64,000 nt of DNA, taken from contig NZ_MRCS01000003.1 of NCBI RefSeq assembly GCF_002303925.1, positions 1 to 64,000 on the forward strand, given 5' to 3'. The translations under genes and the position numbers were made by a program. Each line of letters begins with the position of its first letter. Positions within the stretch are counted from its first letter, which is position 1. The notes under the pieces were generated by a model that searched no databases, had not been told where the DNA came from, and saw nothing but the letters and a program-made list of their open reading frames with translations. Of the stretch, positions 56,455 through 64,000 are shown in pieces. Source of the DNA: Pseudomonas sp. ACN8 (GTDB lineage: Bacteria > Pseudomonadota > Gammaproteobacteria > Pseudomonadales > Pseudomonadaceae).

Positions 56455-56503
56455 AGGACCACATTCGCTTAACTGAACAGCATTACGGCTAACAGGAGAC
56501 CCT

Positions 56504-57166
56504 GTGCGCTTATTACTCATAGAGGACGACGTGGCGCTCGGCGAGGGCATTCATCAGGCCCTCGGCCGTGAAGGTTATACCGTCGACTGGTTGCAGGACG
56601 GCAATAGCGCTTTGCACGCGTTGCTCAGCGAAATCTTCGATCTGGCGGTGCTCGACCTTGGCTTGCCACGCATGGACGGTCTTGAAGTGCTGAGGCGCTT
56701 GCGGGACAGCGGTTCCAATCTGCCGGTGTTGATCCTGACCGCGCGCGATGCCACCGAAGACCGCATCGCCGGCCTGGATGCCGGCGCCGACGACTACCTG
56801 ATCAAGCCTTTCGACCTGGCAGAGTTGAAGGCGCGCATACGTGCGTTGCTTCGGCGTAGCGCCGGGCGTGGACAATCGCTGATCGAGCACGCCGGTATCA
56901 GCCTGAATCCCGGTACACAGCAAGTCAGCTACAAAGGCGAGCCGGTGGCCCTGACACCCAAGGAATACCAGTTGCTCCACGAACTGCTCTCGCCACCTGG
57001 CCGGGTAATGACTCGCGATCATCTGATGCAGTTGCTGTACGGCTGGAACGAGGAGGCCGAAAGCAACACCCTGGAAGTGCACATCCATCACCTGCGCAAG
57101 AAGTTCTCCACCGATCTGATCCGCACCGTCCGTGGTATCGGTTATCTGGTGGAGGAGCGTCGATGA
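56504..57166 (+). CDS. OmpR/QseB-family response regulator
   Basis: A 220-residue response regulator starting with GTG at 56504, with GGAGACCCT upstream. The receiver domain has the acidic pair IEDDVAL, the phospho-acceptor Asp in VLDLGLPRMDG (about residue 51), the Thr/Lys switch (LILTARDAT, LIKPFDLAE). The C-terminal winged helix has KEYQLLHELLSPPGRVMTRDHLM and ends VRGIGYLVEE. It is coupled with the kinase gene by ATGA. It probably regulates nearby genes. Confidence 0.92.
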   Translation: MRLLLIEDDVALGEGIHQALGREGYTVDWLQDGNSALHALLSEIFDLAVLDLGLPRMDGLEVLRRLRDSGSNLPVLILTARDATEDRIAGLDAGADDYLIKPFDLAELKARIRALLRRSAGRGQSLIEHAGISLNPGTQQVSYKGEPVALTPKEYQLLHELLSPPGRVMTRDHLMQLLYGWNEEAESNTLEVHIHHLRKKFSTDLIRTVRGIGYLVEERR

Positions 57167-58530
57167 CCTCGATCCGGCGTCGCACCCTGACCCTGATCAT
57201 CGGCCTGATGCTCGCCGGCGTGGCCGTGATCAGTGTGTTCAATCTGCACGACAGCAACCATGAAATCGCCGAAGTCTATGATGCCCAGCTGGCCCAGAAT
57301 GCTCGCCTGCTGCAAGGCGTCATGCGTATGCCCATGGTGAGCAAGGACCATGCGGATCTGTACAAGGCTTTCAACCAGGCCCTGAACGAGGCGACGCCCG
57401 GGGGCGGGGGGCATCCGTATGAAACGAAGATTGCGTTTCAGGTGTGGAACGCCAGGAACGAAGTGCTGGTGCATACGGCCAGTTCTCCGTCCTTCAGCAC
57501 ACCGGCGGTCACACCAGGCTTCAGCGATGTAGTCGACCTGAACGACCGGCATTGGCGCGCCTTCCTGCTTGAAGACAAGCAGAACAACCTGCGCATCTGG
57601 GTGGGTGAACGGGACGACGTGCGAATGGACCTGGTGGACCGGATCGTACGCCACACGCTGTGGCCCAATATCCTGGGGAGTCTGTTGCTGGCCGCCATGA
57701 TCTGGCTGGCCATCGGCTGGGGATTGAAACCGCTGGTCAATATGGCTGCAACGCTACGAGCCCGTAAGCCCGGCTCGCTCGAACCCTTGCAATTGACACC
57801 ACTCCCCACTGAACTCGAGCCCATGCAGGCCGCCCTCAATCGCATGCTCGCGCAAATTCAGGAAGTCATGGGGCGCGAGCGACGCTTTATCGCTGACGCC
57901 GCCCACGAAATGCGTACACCACTGGCGGTGCTCAGGATCCACGCGCAAAACCTGATGGAGGCGGGGAGTGAAGAGGATCGTCGCGCATCGCTCGAATTCT
58001 TGATTGCCGGCGTGGACCGTACCAGTCGACTGGTCAATCAATTGCTGACGATGGCTCGCATAGAGCCTGGAGCAGGGACTGAACCGCCTGCGTCCATTGA
58101 TCTGGCCAGCACCGTTCGCGACAGTCTGATTCAGTTGACGCCCTGGTTGCTGAGCAAGGGGCTTGAATTGGTTTTTGATGTCAGCGACGACATCAGCCTT
58201 GCGCGAGTCGACCCGGCCGCGATCGATATTGCCTTGAACAATCTGGTGACCAATGCGGCGAATTTCTCCCCCCGGCATGGAGTCATCACTGTCAGGCTGG
58301 TCGAAAAGGAAAATAGCTACGAACTGTCTGTCGAGGATGAAGGGCCGGGCATCAACGAGCAGGATCGCGATCGGCTTTTCGAGCGTTTCTACAGCCGAGG
58401 AAATGCTCAGGGTGCAGGGTTGGGGCTGACCATCGTCAAAGCCATTGCCGATCACTTGGGTGGGCAGATCAAGCTGGAGAACCGCAGCCCTGGAGGGTTA
58501 CGCGCCACATTGGAAATTCGTCGTTCCTGA
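57163..58530 (+). CDS. QseC-like sensor histidine kinase
   Basis: A 455-residue inner-membrane kinase. A first helix (about residues 8-28, LIIGLMLAGVAVISVFNL) and a second (about 168-188, LGSLLLAAMIWLAIGWGL) bound a periplasmic sensor of the 2CSK_N type (NHEIAEVYDAQLAQNARLLQGV). The H-box is AAHEMRTPLAVLRIHAQN (phospho-His near 247). The N-box is NNLVTNAANFSP and the G-box GAGLGLTIVKA. Signal is unknown; related QseC kinases respond to iron, metals or small molecules. Overlaps the response regulator by ATGA. Confidence 0.92.
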   Translation: MTSIRRRTLTLIIGLMLAGVAVISVFNLHDSNHEIAEVYDAQLAQNARLLQGVMRMPMVSKDHADLYKAFNQALNEATPGGGGHPYETKIAFQVWNARNEVLVHTASSPSFSTPAVTPGFSDVVDLNDRHWRAFLLEDKQNNLRIWVGERDDVRMDLVDRIVRHTLWPNILGSLLLAAMIWLAIGWGLKPLVNMAATLRARKPGSLEPLQLTPLPTELEPMQAALNRMLAQIQEVMGRERRFIADAAHEMRTPLAVLRIHAQNLMEAGSEEDRRASLEFLIAGVDRTSRLVNQLLTMARIEPGAGTEPPASIDLASTVRDSLIQLTPWLLSKGLELVFDVSDDISLARVDPAAIDIALNNLVTNAANFSPRHGVITVRLVEKENSYELSVEDEGPGINEQDRDRLFERFYSRGNAQGAGLGLTIVKAIADHLGGQIKLENRSPGGLRATLEIRRS

Positions 58531-58597
58531 CGTTGCTCCTGGTATTGCCTGATGGCCCTGGAGGAGGCGGGTTTTGCATTTTGATGGCGGTGCCAGT

Positions 58598-58631
58598 GCG
58601 GCGGTCACCGAGAAGCTTCGGTGACCGCCGC
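58598..58631. terminator. Perfect 14-bp hairpin between convergent genes
   Basis: GCGGCGGTCACCGA (58598-58611) pairs exactly with TCGGTGACCGCCGC (58618-58631), with a six-base loop GAAGCT. It lies between the kinase and the convergent MFS gene. No U-run on either side, so a bidirectional 3' barrier is likely but not certain. Confidence 0.6.
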
Positions 58632-58652
58632 AGCGCATACACCCACCTGTTT

Positions 58653-59918
58653 TCAGGCTTGCGCGGCGCTGACCTTGCCAGTGATCGTGGCGTTTTTGCG
58701 GACCGCTTGATACAGCAGGCTGGACACCATGAACCCGACAATGGCCAATACGCTCATCAACGAGAACACGTAGTTGTAGCCTTGTTGACCCGGGAAGTGG
58801 TCAAGGATGGCGCCATAGATGACGTAGGCAAACATGCCAGGCGCATAACCGATCAGACAACCGATCCCGAAGGCTGAACCGGTGATGTGCTGGGGAATGC
58901 CGACTTCACCCATGGGGGCCCAGAACACGCCGCGCATGGAAAAGACAATCAGCGCGAAGGAGAGGGTGGCCGCCATGCCTGCGTAGATGTAATCCGGGCT
59001 TTTCGGGATGAGCATGATGACGCCCATCAACGGCAACAACGCCAGGAATGCCCACTTCAGATAGCGGCTGGAACTCTTGAACTGTTTGTCGGCGATGAAG
59101 CCACCGGCAGGGCCGCCCAGGATCTTGAGGAAGTACTGGTTGATGATGCCGTAGGCGCCTATCAGGGCCACGGGCAGTTCGTACATTTCCTTGAGGTAGG
59201 GAATGAAATAGGTCAGGCCGCAGTACACGATGTAGACCATGAACACGTTGAGGCTGACCAGCCAGATGCCCGGCACCTTGATGGCTTCGAACAGGTTCGA
59301 CAACCCGTTCTTCGGCTTGACGGTCGACTGGGTTTTGCCGCTCTTGAGCAGCAGCCAGGTCAGGGTACCGGCAAGAATGTCGATGACCGAGTAGAACAGG
59401 ATCGCCGACTTCAGGCCGTTTTCACCGGAGCCCATGGCGACGAAGACACCCAGTGCAGAGAAGGCGACCAGGGTATCGATGACGCCACGTCCGCCTTCGA
59501 GCAGGCCGAACAGGCGACCCTGTTCCTTATCGTCGCCCAGGTTGCGGATGGCTTTGAGCAGCGAAGGCCAAAAGAGGCAGTCGGCACACACGGCCAGCAG
59601 GCAGAACACCACCAGCAGATTGCTGAAGGGCGGAAAGGTCGCCAGGTAGAGCCCGAGGCCGCCGGTACCGATCAGGCCGAGGGGGATCAGCTTGCGCGTG
59701 TCATACCGGTCGGCGAGCATGCCGCCCACCACGAACAACGCGGTGGCGATGATGGCGTTGGCGCTCAGCAGCACGCCGATTTCAGTGTGGGACAGCCCCA
59801 TGAATTCTTGCATGGGGATGTAGAAGGCGTCTTTGAGATTCGCCAGTTTGTAGATGGTGCCGCCACCGAGGATGAGAATCAGGAATCTGAGCCATTTGGC
59901 CTTGTCTTGGGATGTCAT
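58653..59918 (-). CDS. MFS transporter
   Basis: A 421-residue inner-membrane protein with about twelve helices. The usual MFS loop motif between helices 2 and 3 is GMLADRYDTRKLIPLG, and a Gly-rich helix-5 segment lies at GRLFGLLEGGRGVIDTL. The central charged loop (KTQSTVKPKNGLSNLFEA) fits the family. The paired TIM-barrel isomerase suggests a sugar or sugar-like substrate. The start is ATG at 59918. It is the last gene of the leftward unit: isomerase, 51 bp, transporter. Confidence 0.9.
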   Translation of the reverse strand: MTSQDKAKWLRFLILILGGGTIYKLANLKDAFYIPMQEFMGLSHTEIGVLLSANAIIATALFVVGGMLADRYDTRKLIPLGLIGTGGLGLYLATFPPFSNLLVVFCLLAVCADCLFWPSLLKAIRNLGDDKEQGRLFGLLEGGRGVIDTLVAFSALGVFVAMGSGENGLKSAILFYSVIDILAGTLTWLLLKSGKTQSTVKPKNGLSNLFEAIKVPGIWLVSLNVFMVYIVYCGLTYFIPYLKEMYELPVALIGAYGIINQYFLKILGGPAGGFIADKQFKSSSRYLKWAFLALLPLMGVIMLIPKSPDYIYAGMAATLSFALIVFSMRGVFWAPMGEVGIPQHITGSAFGIGCLIGYAPGMFAYVIYGAILDHFPGQQGYNYVFSLMSVLAIVGFMVSSLLYQAVRKNATITGKVSAAQA

Positions 59919-59969
59919 TATTGTTCTCCAGGCGTAATTGGGTAGGCAGTGCTGGTCGGCACGCCAGGT

Positions 59970-61040
59970 TCAGTCGTTAGCGCAATGGGCCAGGGTCAAC
60001 TCGGCCAGGGTGCGGAACTCGGCCAGCAGACCGCGTATGTAGGCGACCTGGTTGTTGGCCCAGCGGTGTTCATCGGCCAGCATTCGTTCCAGCGAGAAGC
60101 CTTCCGGCAGCGCTGTTTCACTCATTTCCCGGTACGCAATGAACGGGTCGGCGGCTTCGTCGAGCTGGCGGAACGCCGGGGCCACGTAGTGGTTTTCCTG
60201 CTCGAGAATGAAAGCGATCACTTGCGGGGTTGATTCGCCGAGCATCAGCAGTTCGAACAACATGCGTGCGCTGGGCAGGTCGTCTTCGTTACTGCCTTGC
60301 AGCACGCCGTAATGCCCGAAGCCGTTTTGCTCAGGCACGATGCGCACACCCTTGAGGTGGGTCTGGCGTATGTGCGGGGCCAGGGCGCGCAGTGCCGCCA
60401 GGGGCTGTTCGCAGGCATTGATCATGTTGCCGAAGTCGAACAGGGCGTGCAGGCGAGGGTGGTTCAGCCGGCTCAGCAGTTGCGCGATCTCGCCGCTCTT
60501 GAGTTCTTCATGCTGCTCGAAGTCGAAGAACAGGTCGTGCTCGTCTGCCTGTTGCGCGAGGTAGTGCAGGTCTGACTCGATCACGTCCATGACCCGGGAC
60601 AGCGCCCCTTCGTAGCGTGAGTAGACACGGATGTTGCGGGTACCCAGCGCCTTGGCGATGGCGATCACTTGGTCGACATCTTTTTTCAGGGTGCTGCTGA
60701 TTTCCAGATGCACGTCCAGCCCGAGGGCATTGGCCTTGGCCGCGAACGCCTGAAGCTGCGCGACGGTCATTTGGCTCAGGCTGTTTTCCTCGCCGTCGAG
60801 CAGGTGCAGGCTCAAGCCCTGCAGTTCATGGCGATAGGCGAAGTCCAGCAGGTCGCCAGGGGTGACACGACCGTGGGTCAGATTGGTCAGCAAGGGGTAG
60901 GCATGGGCAAACAGGCGCAGTTGCGCCAGTCGGTCGAGCAACTGGCGGGCCAGTGCCTCGGTCAGTAGGGGGGGAGCCTCGGCCTCGACAGCCTTATGGC
61001 TGAGCAAGGCGTTGAATCGTTCCTGGATCTTATTGTTCAT
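59970..61040 (-). CDS. Sugar-phosphate isomerase/epimerase-like TIM-barrel protein
   Basis: A 356-residue protein from the ATG at 61040 (AGGAA nine bases upstream; the eight earlier codons look untranslated). AP-endonuclease-2/xylose-isomerase-type barrel with likely metal ligands in VHLEISST, FFDFEQHEELK, HALFDFGNM and RQTHLKGVR. Members isomerise or epimerise sugars and inositol-like compounds. It is transcribed leftwards just before the MFS transporter, so the pair probably imports and uses one carbohydrate. The adjacent MocR regulator may control them. Confidence 0.82.
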   Translation of the reverse strand: MNNKIQERFNALLSHKAVEAEAPPLLTEALARQLLDRLAQLRLFAHAYPLLTNLTHGRVTPGDLLDFAYRHELQGLSLHLLDGEENSLSQMTVAQLQAFAAKANALGLDVHLEISSTLKKDVDQVIAIAKALGTRNIRVYSRYEGALSRVMDVIESDLHYLAQQADEHDLFFDFEQHEELKSGEIAQLLSRLNHPRLHALFDFGNMINACEQPLAALRALAPHIRQTHLKGVRIVPEQNGFGHYGVLQGSNEDDLPSARMLFELLMLGESTPQVIAFILEQENHYVAPAFRQLDEAADPFIAYREMSETALPEGFSLERMLADEHRWANNQVAYIRGLLAEFRTLAELTLAHCAND

Positions 61041-61152
61041 TCGAGTCGTTCCTGGTTCAGACACCGGGTCTACCGGCGCAGCCTTTATCGCGCCAGTCAG
61101 GAACTCTCGATAGATCCATTATCAGTTAATTCATAAGACCACTTGCCTTGGA

Positions 61153-62661
61153 TCAAGTGGCCGGTTGCAGGTAGCCCATTTCGTCCAGGGCCTGGGCCAG
61201 CGCTTCGACACGCGCTTCGGCCTGGTCCTCCGGGGTGCTGGCAAAGCCGATCAGCAGCGCCGGCGGCAAGACATGTTCGACGCAGTAGTCGCTCAGGGGA
61301 TAGGTATGAATGTCATGCCGGCCGAGTTCCCTGGCAAGGGCGTCGTCATCGAGATGCGCGGGTAACCAGGCGATCAGGTGCATGCCGGCTTCCACCGGCG
61401 TGATCCTGAAGAAAGTCCCCAGCCGTTTCTGCAGCTGTTCGACCAGTGCCTGCTGGCGAGCCTGGTACAGGGCGCGCATTCGACGAATATGGCCGAGAAA
61501 GTGGCCTTCGCGCATGAAGTCCGCCGTGACGGCCTGGAGCAGTGTGGGCGGGCTGCGATCCATGACCGCCCGCAGGGTGCAGAAGGGCTCGATCAAGGCG
61601 TTCGGCAGTATCACGTAACCCAGTCGTAGCGAGGGGAAGAGCACCTTGCTGAAGGTTCCGGCATAGATGACCCGGGCCCATTGGTCCATGGCATAGAGTG
61701 CCGGCAGGGGACGCCCGTTGTAGCGAAACTCGCTGTCGCAGTCGTCCTCGATGATCCAGCTTTGATTCTGGGCGGCCCAGTCGATGAGTTCCTGGCGCCG
61801 CCCATAACTCATGGTGACGCCCAGGGGATGCTGACGCGAAGGTGTGGTAAACACCAGGCGGGCGTCAGGACACACAGCCAGGCCTTGCCGGACATCGATC
61901 CCCTGTTCGTCGATACGCAACGGCACGACCCGGCCACCTTGGGCCTGGAGCGCAATGCGCGCCGCGATATGCCCCGGATCCTCCATCCAGAAACTGTCCT
62001 GCGGATTGAGCAACAGCATGCCCAGCAGGTTGAAGGCTTGCTGGGCGCCGGACACGATGACCACCTGATCGGCACTGCAATCAATGCCCCGGGCATCGAA
62101 GACGTACTCGGCAATCGCCTCGCGCAGGGCCAGCAATCCCTGTAGTTCGCCATAGCCGAGCATGGCCTTGGTGGGTTTGTGCAGGTGGCGGTTCAACAGG
62201 CGCTTCCAGACCGATTGGGGGAACGCATCGTAGGCGCAGTGGCTGGGCAGGAACGAGGTAGGGCTCCCGGTCGCCCAGCCGGCATAGGAAACACCGCGGA
62301 AATGATCGCTGCGCAACGACAGCATGGACTGGCTCAAGTCGGACAGGCGAGGGGGCTGGCGCTTGTGCTCATCGTCATCGATACTGCGGTTTTCCCACTC
62401 ATGGCCGACATAGGTCCCGGCCCCGGTCCGCGACGTCAGAAAACCTTCGGCAATCAGTTGATCGAACGCATTGAGAATGCTGATTCGCGACAGCTGCAGC
62501 TCCTTGCTCAGGGTCCGGGTGGACGGCAGGCGCACGCCTCCCTGAATCCTGCCACCGAGGATCTGTTTGCGAATCTGCAAGTAGAGTTGGCGGTACAAGG
62601 GGATGGAACTGGCACGGTCCAGCTCGATACCTGACAACAACAAACCTGCGGAGGATTTCAT
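61153..62661 (-). CDS. MocR/PdxR-type regulator (GntR HTH plus aminotransferase-like domain)
   Basis: A 502-residue protein from the ATG at 62661; 17 further codons are open upstream but lack a site. The GntR winged helix has IPLYRQLYLQIRKQILGGRI and LPSTRTLSKELQLSRISILNAF. A linker follows, then a fold-type I aminotransferase domain with the PLP lysine in YAGTFSKVLFPSLRLGY and the Asp that pairs with it in IIEDDCDSEFRY. MocR proteins sense amino compounds through PLP. It lies upstream of the isomerase on the same strand and may control the isomerase and transporter genes. Confidence 0.9.
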   Translation of the reverse strand: MKSSAGLLLSGIELDRASSIPLYRQLYLQIRKQILGGRIQGGVRLPSTRTLSKELQLSRISILNAFDQLIAEGFLTSRTGAGTYVGHEWENRSIDDDEHKRQPPRLSDLSQSMLSLRSDHFRGVSYAGWATGSPTSFLPSHCAYDAFPQSVWKRLLNRHLHKPTKAMLGYGELQGLLALREAIAEYVFDARGIDCSADQVVIVSGAQQAFNLLGMLLLNPQDSFWMEDPGHIAARIALQAQGGRVVPLRIDEQGIDVRQGLAVCPDARLVFTTPSRQHPLGVTMSYGRRQELIDWAAQNQSWIIEDDCDSEFRYNGRPLPALYAMDQWARVIYAGTFSKVLFPSLRLGYVILPNALIEPFCTLRAVMDRSPPTLLQAVTADFMREGHFLGHIRRMRALYQARQQALVEQLQKRLGTFFRITPVEAGMHLIAWLPAHLDDDALARELGRHDIHTYPLSDYCVEHVLPPALLIGFASTPEDQAEARVEALAQALDEMGYLQPAT

Positions 62662-62989
62662 TTTTGGTTCGTCTGGATGAAGTGTGGTTTGGCCTGAATT
62701 GCCGTCAGGCACCCGGGTGCGAAAGGGTATCGAGGGGTGCTGGATAAGTCATCCACCACAGCGTCACAATGATAGGGCTGCTGAGTACGGCATTGCACTA
62801 ACCGATCTTGTCATGGTCCATACACCTCGCTCGACCCTCGGCCGTCGTACCCACCGGCCCGCATCGATAACTTGATCAAGGACAGCGAAAGCATGAACGC
62901 CGCCACATAGTCAGTAACGCCCTCCACCCGGTTCCGTGAATCGGGCCCGCCGTACGTTTACCCCTCAATTCCTTTCGAAGATTTAACCC
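62662..62989. other. Intergenic region between divergent MocR and nuclease genes
   Basis: About 330 bp with both promoters. No convincing gene, repeat or RNA seen. The nuclease start at 62990 has GAAGATTTAACCC upstream. Confidence 0.5.
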
Positions 62990-63862
62990 ATGTACCTACG
63001 CAAAATTGCAGTTGGGCTGTCGGCCCTTGTTTTGCTCTCGTCCGGGGCACAAGCCCGCAGTCTGCTGGACATCCTCAAGCCACCCACCGCGCAACATGAG
63101 CAAACGTCCCGCTCCGGCTCGATCAGCCGGAACGCGGCACTGGACCTCTATTCAAGCAAACAGAAACAGGCCTCGTTTGATGGCTGCGCCGATCTGTTCC
63201 CGGCAGCGAAACCGATCAACACGGCCACAGTGCCTGCATCGATGAAACCCCTGGCGCTGTGTTCCGACAACTTCGCGGTGCTGTACTCGCAAACCAGCAA
63301 GACCCCGCTGGTGGTGGTCGAGCGCCTGAATGCCGCCCAGTTGCAGGATGCCAAAGGGGAGGAGCGCACCAATCAATTCTACCCGGACCCACGCATTCCC
63401 AAGGGAGGGCGCGCCGAGTTGAGTGACTACCGCAGCCAGCATCCGGCCGTGGACCGTGGCCATCAATCCCCGGTAGCCGATGCCCCGAGCCCCAAGGCCA
63501 TGGCCCAATCCTTTGCGCTGTCGAACATGGTGCCGCAAGACCCGACCAACAACCGCAAGATCTGGAGCAAGGTCGAGTCTGATGTGCGCAAGTTTGCCAA
63601 GCGCGCCGATGGCAATGTGTTTGTCTTCACCGGCCCGCTCTTTGATCCCGGCTACTCGACCATCGGAGACAACCAGGTCTGGGTGCCGAGCCGCCTGTTC
63701 AAGTTGGTATACGACGCATCGTCCAAACGTGCCTGGGCCTACGTGCTGCCTAACGCAGAAACCCGTATTCAGAAACCCATGGACTATGAAACGTTCGTGA
63801 AGAGTACCGGGCTCAAGCTGCTCGGGAACCTGCCCGTCACCGGTTCGGCCGGGCGTACCTGA
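62990..63862 (+). CDS. Secreted DNA/RNA non-specific endonuclease
   Basis: A 290-residue protein. Residues 1-22 form a signal peptide (IAVGLSALVLLSSGAQA). The nuclease motif is VDRGHQSPVADA (the family's DRGH with catalytic His near 156), then FALSNMVPQDPTNNRKIW with the metal-binding Asn. These are the ββα-metal features of the Serratia nuclease family, secreted or periplasmic. It may scavenge nucleic acid for phosphate or nucleosides. It stands alone, divergent from the MocR gene. Confidence 0.92.
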   Translation: MYLRKIAVGLSALVLLSSGAQARSLLDILKPPTAQHEQTSRSGSISRNAALDLYSSKQKQASFDGCADLFPAAKPINTATVPASMKPLALCSDNFAVLYSQTSKTPLVVVERLNAAQLQDAKGEERTNQFYPDPRIPKGGRAELSDYRSQHPAVDRGHQSPVADAPSPKAMAQSFALSNMVPQDPTNNRKIWSKVESDVRKFAKRADGNVFVFTGPLFDPGYSTIGDNQVWVPSRLFKLVYDASSKRAWAYVLPNAETRIQKPMDYETFVKSTGLKLLGNLPVTGSAGRT

Positions 63863-63959
63863 TGGCTGGATGAGCAGCGCCCCCAAAACCTGCACCCTCG
63901 ACCAAATGGAACAATCGTTCTTATTTACGCATAGGAATGATTTTTATTTACTTACAAAA

Positions 63960-63978
63960 GATAATCGTTATTATTCGC
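63960..63978 (+). promoter_or_regulatory. Putative Fur box at the right edge
   Basis: GATAATCGTTATTATTCGC matches the Fur consensus GATAATGATAATCATTATC at about 13 of 19 bases, with GATAAT exact. The surrounding DNA is AT-rich, with further imperfect copies (GGAATGATTTTTATT at 63935). It would control an iron-regulated gene to the right of the window. Confidence 0.55.
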
Positions 63979-64000
63979 GCGATAATTCATACAAAGGTGT

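Noticed and set aside
58598..58631. Perfect hairpin considered as an operator
   Set aside because: It lies between two convergent gene ends, not near a promoter.

Overview
The window is high-GC Gram-negative DNA that reads as a chromosomal segment of a Pseudomonas of the fluorescens lineage. The grounds are codon use, a REPIN-like pair of GAGCGAGC...GCTCGC palindromes at 56.36-56.45 kb, Fur-box-like sites before iron genes, and the mix of GlxA/AraC/MocR regulators with T6SS, TonB and QseBC-type genes. I see no tRNA, rRNA, CRISPR array or phage. The species call is inference.

0-11 kb is ordinary mixed chromosome: a glycine-zipper envelope protein and a DUF3313-like lipoprotein, a secreted beta-rich protein, a GFA-family zinc protein, a secreted DUF4157-like protein with an HELKH motif, small membrane proteins, an AraC regulator divergent from a threonine/serine dehydratase, TrmK, a GlxA-type regulator divergent from an exported isochorismatase-fold hydrolase, and an orphan membrane protein.

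11.7-38.2 kb is one co-directional type VI secretion locus with all 13 core genes: tssB, tssC, tssK, tssL, an OmpA-domain protein, hcp, clpV, vgrG, a multidomain peptidoglycan-hydrolase effector with a likely periplasmic immunity gene, PAAR, an unknown two-helix membrane protein, tssM, tssA, tssF, tssG, tssJ, tssE and a TssA-like membrane protein. The locus seems to assemble a complete machine: TssJLM membrane complex plus a separate OmpA anchor, TssEFGK baseplate, TssBC sheath, Hcp tube, VgrG/PAAR tip and ClpV recycling. Its 3' end is decayed: the last gene is frameshifted just before an OmpA-like remnant, and about 600 bp of debris follows.

38.8-46.4 kb holds a pentaheme c-type cytochrome, small secreted proteins (one frameshifted), a MerR regulator divergent from an SDR/epimerase, an EamA transporter and an intact IS1182-type insertion sequence with matching terminal inverted repeats. 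46.5-52 kb holds a large multicopper oxidase divergent from a TonB-dependent siderophore receptor with a putative Fur box.

52.1-56.3 kb is a tightly overlapping five-gene operon: a 'thermostable hemolysin' with acyltransferase-like features, an AMP-forming acyl ligase, an HDO/UndA-like non-haem iron enzyme, an SDR and a TPR protein. A QseBC-like two-component pair follows. This looks like a small acyl-derived metabolite pathway and is my best candidate for an undescribed system. 58.6-64 kb holds an MFS transporter with a TIM-barrel isomerase, a MocR regulator, a secreted DRGH nuclease and, at the edge, a Fur-like site for a gene outside the window.

Four genes (15.8-17.6, 37.3-38.2, 41.3-41.8 and 46.6 kb) each show a one-base event at a short G or C run that changes or breaks the C-terminus. 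Either several genes are decaying or the assembly has homopolymer errors; re-reading those positions would settle it.
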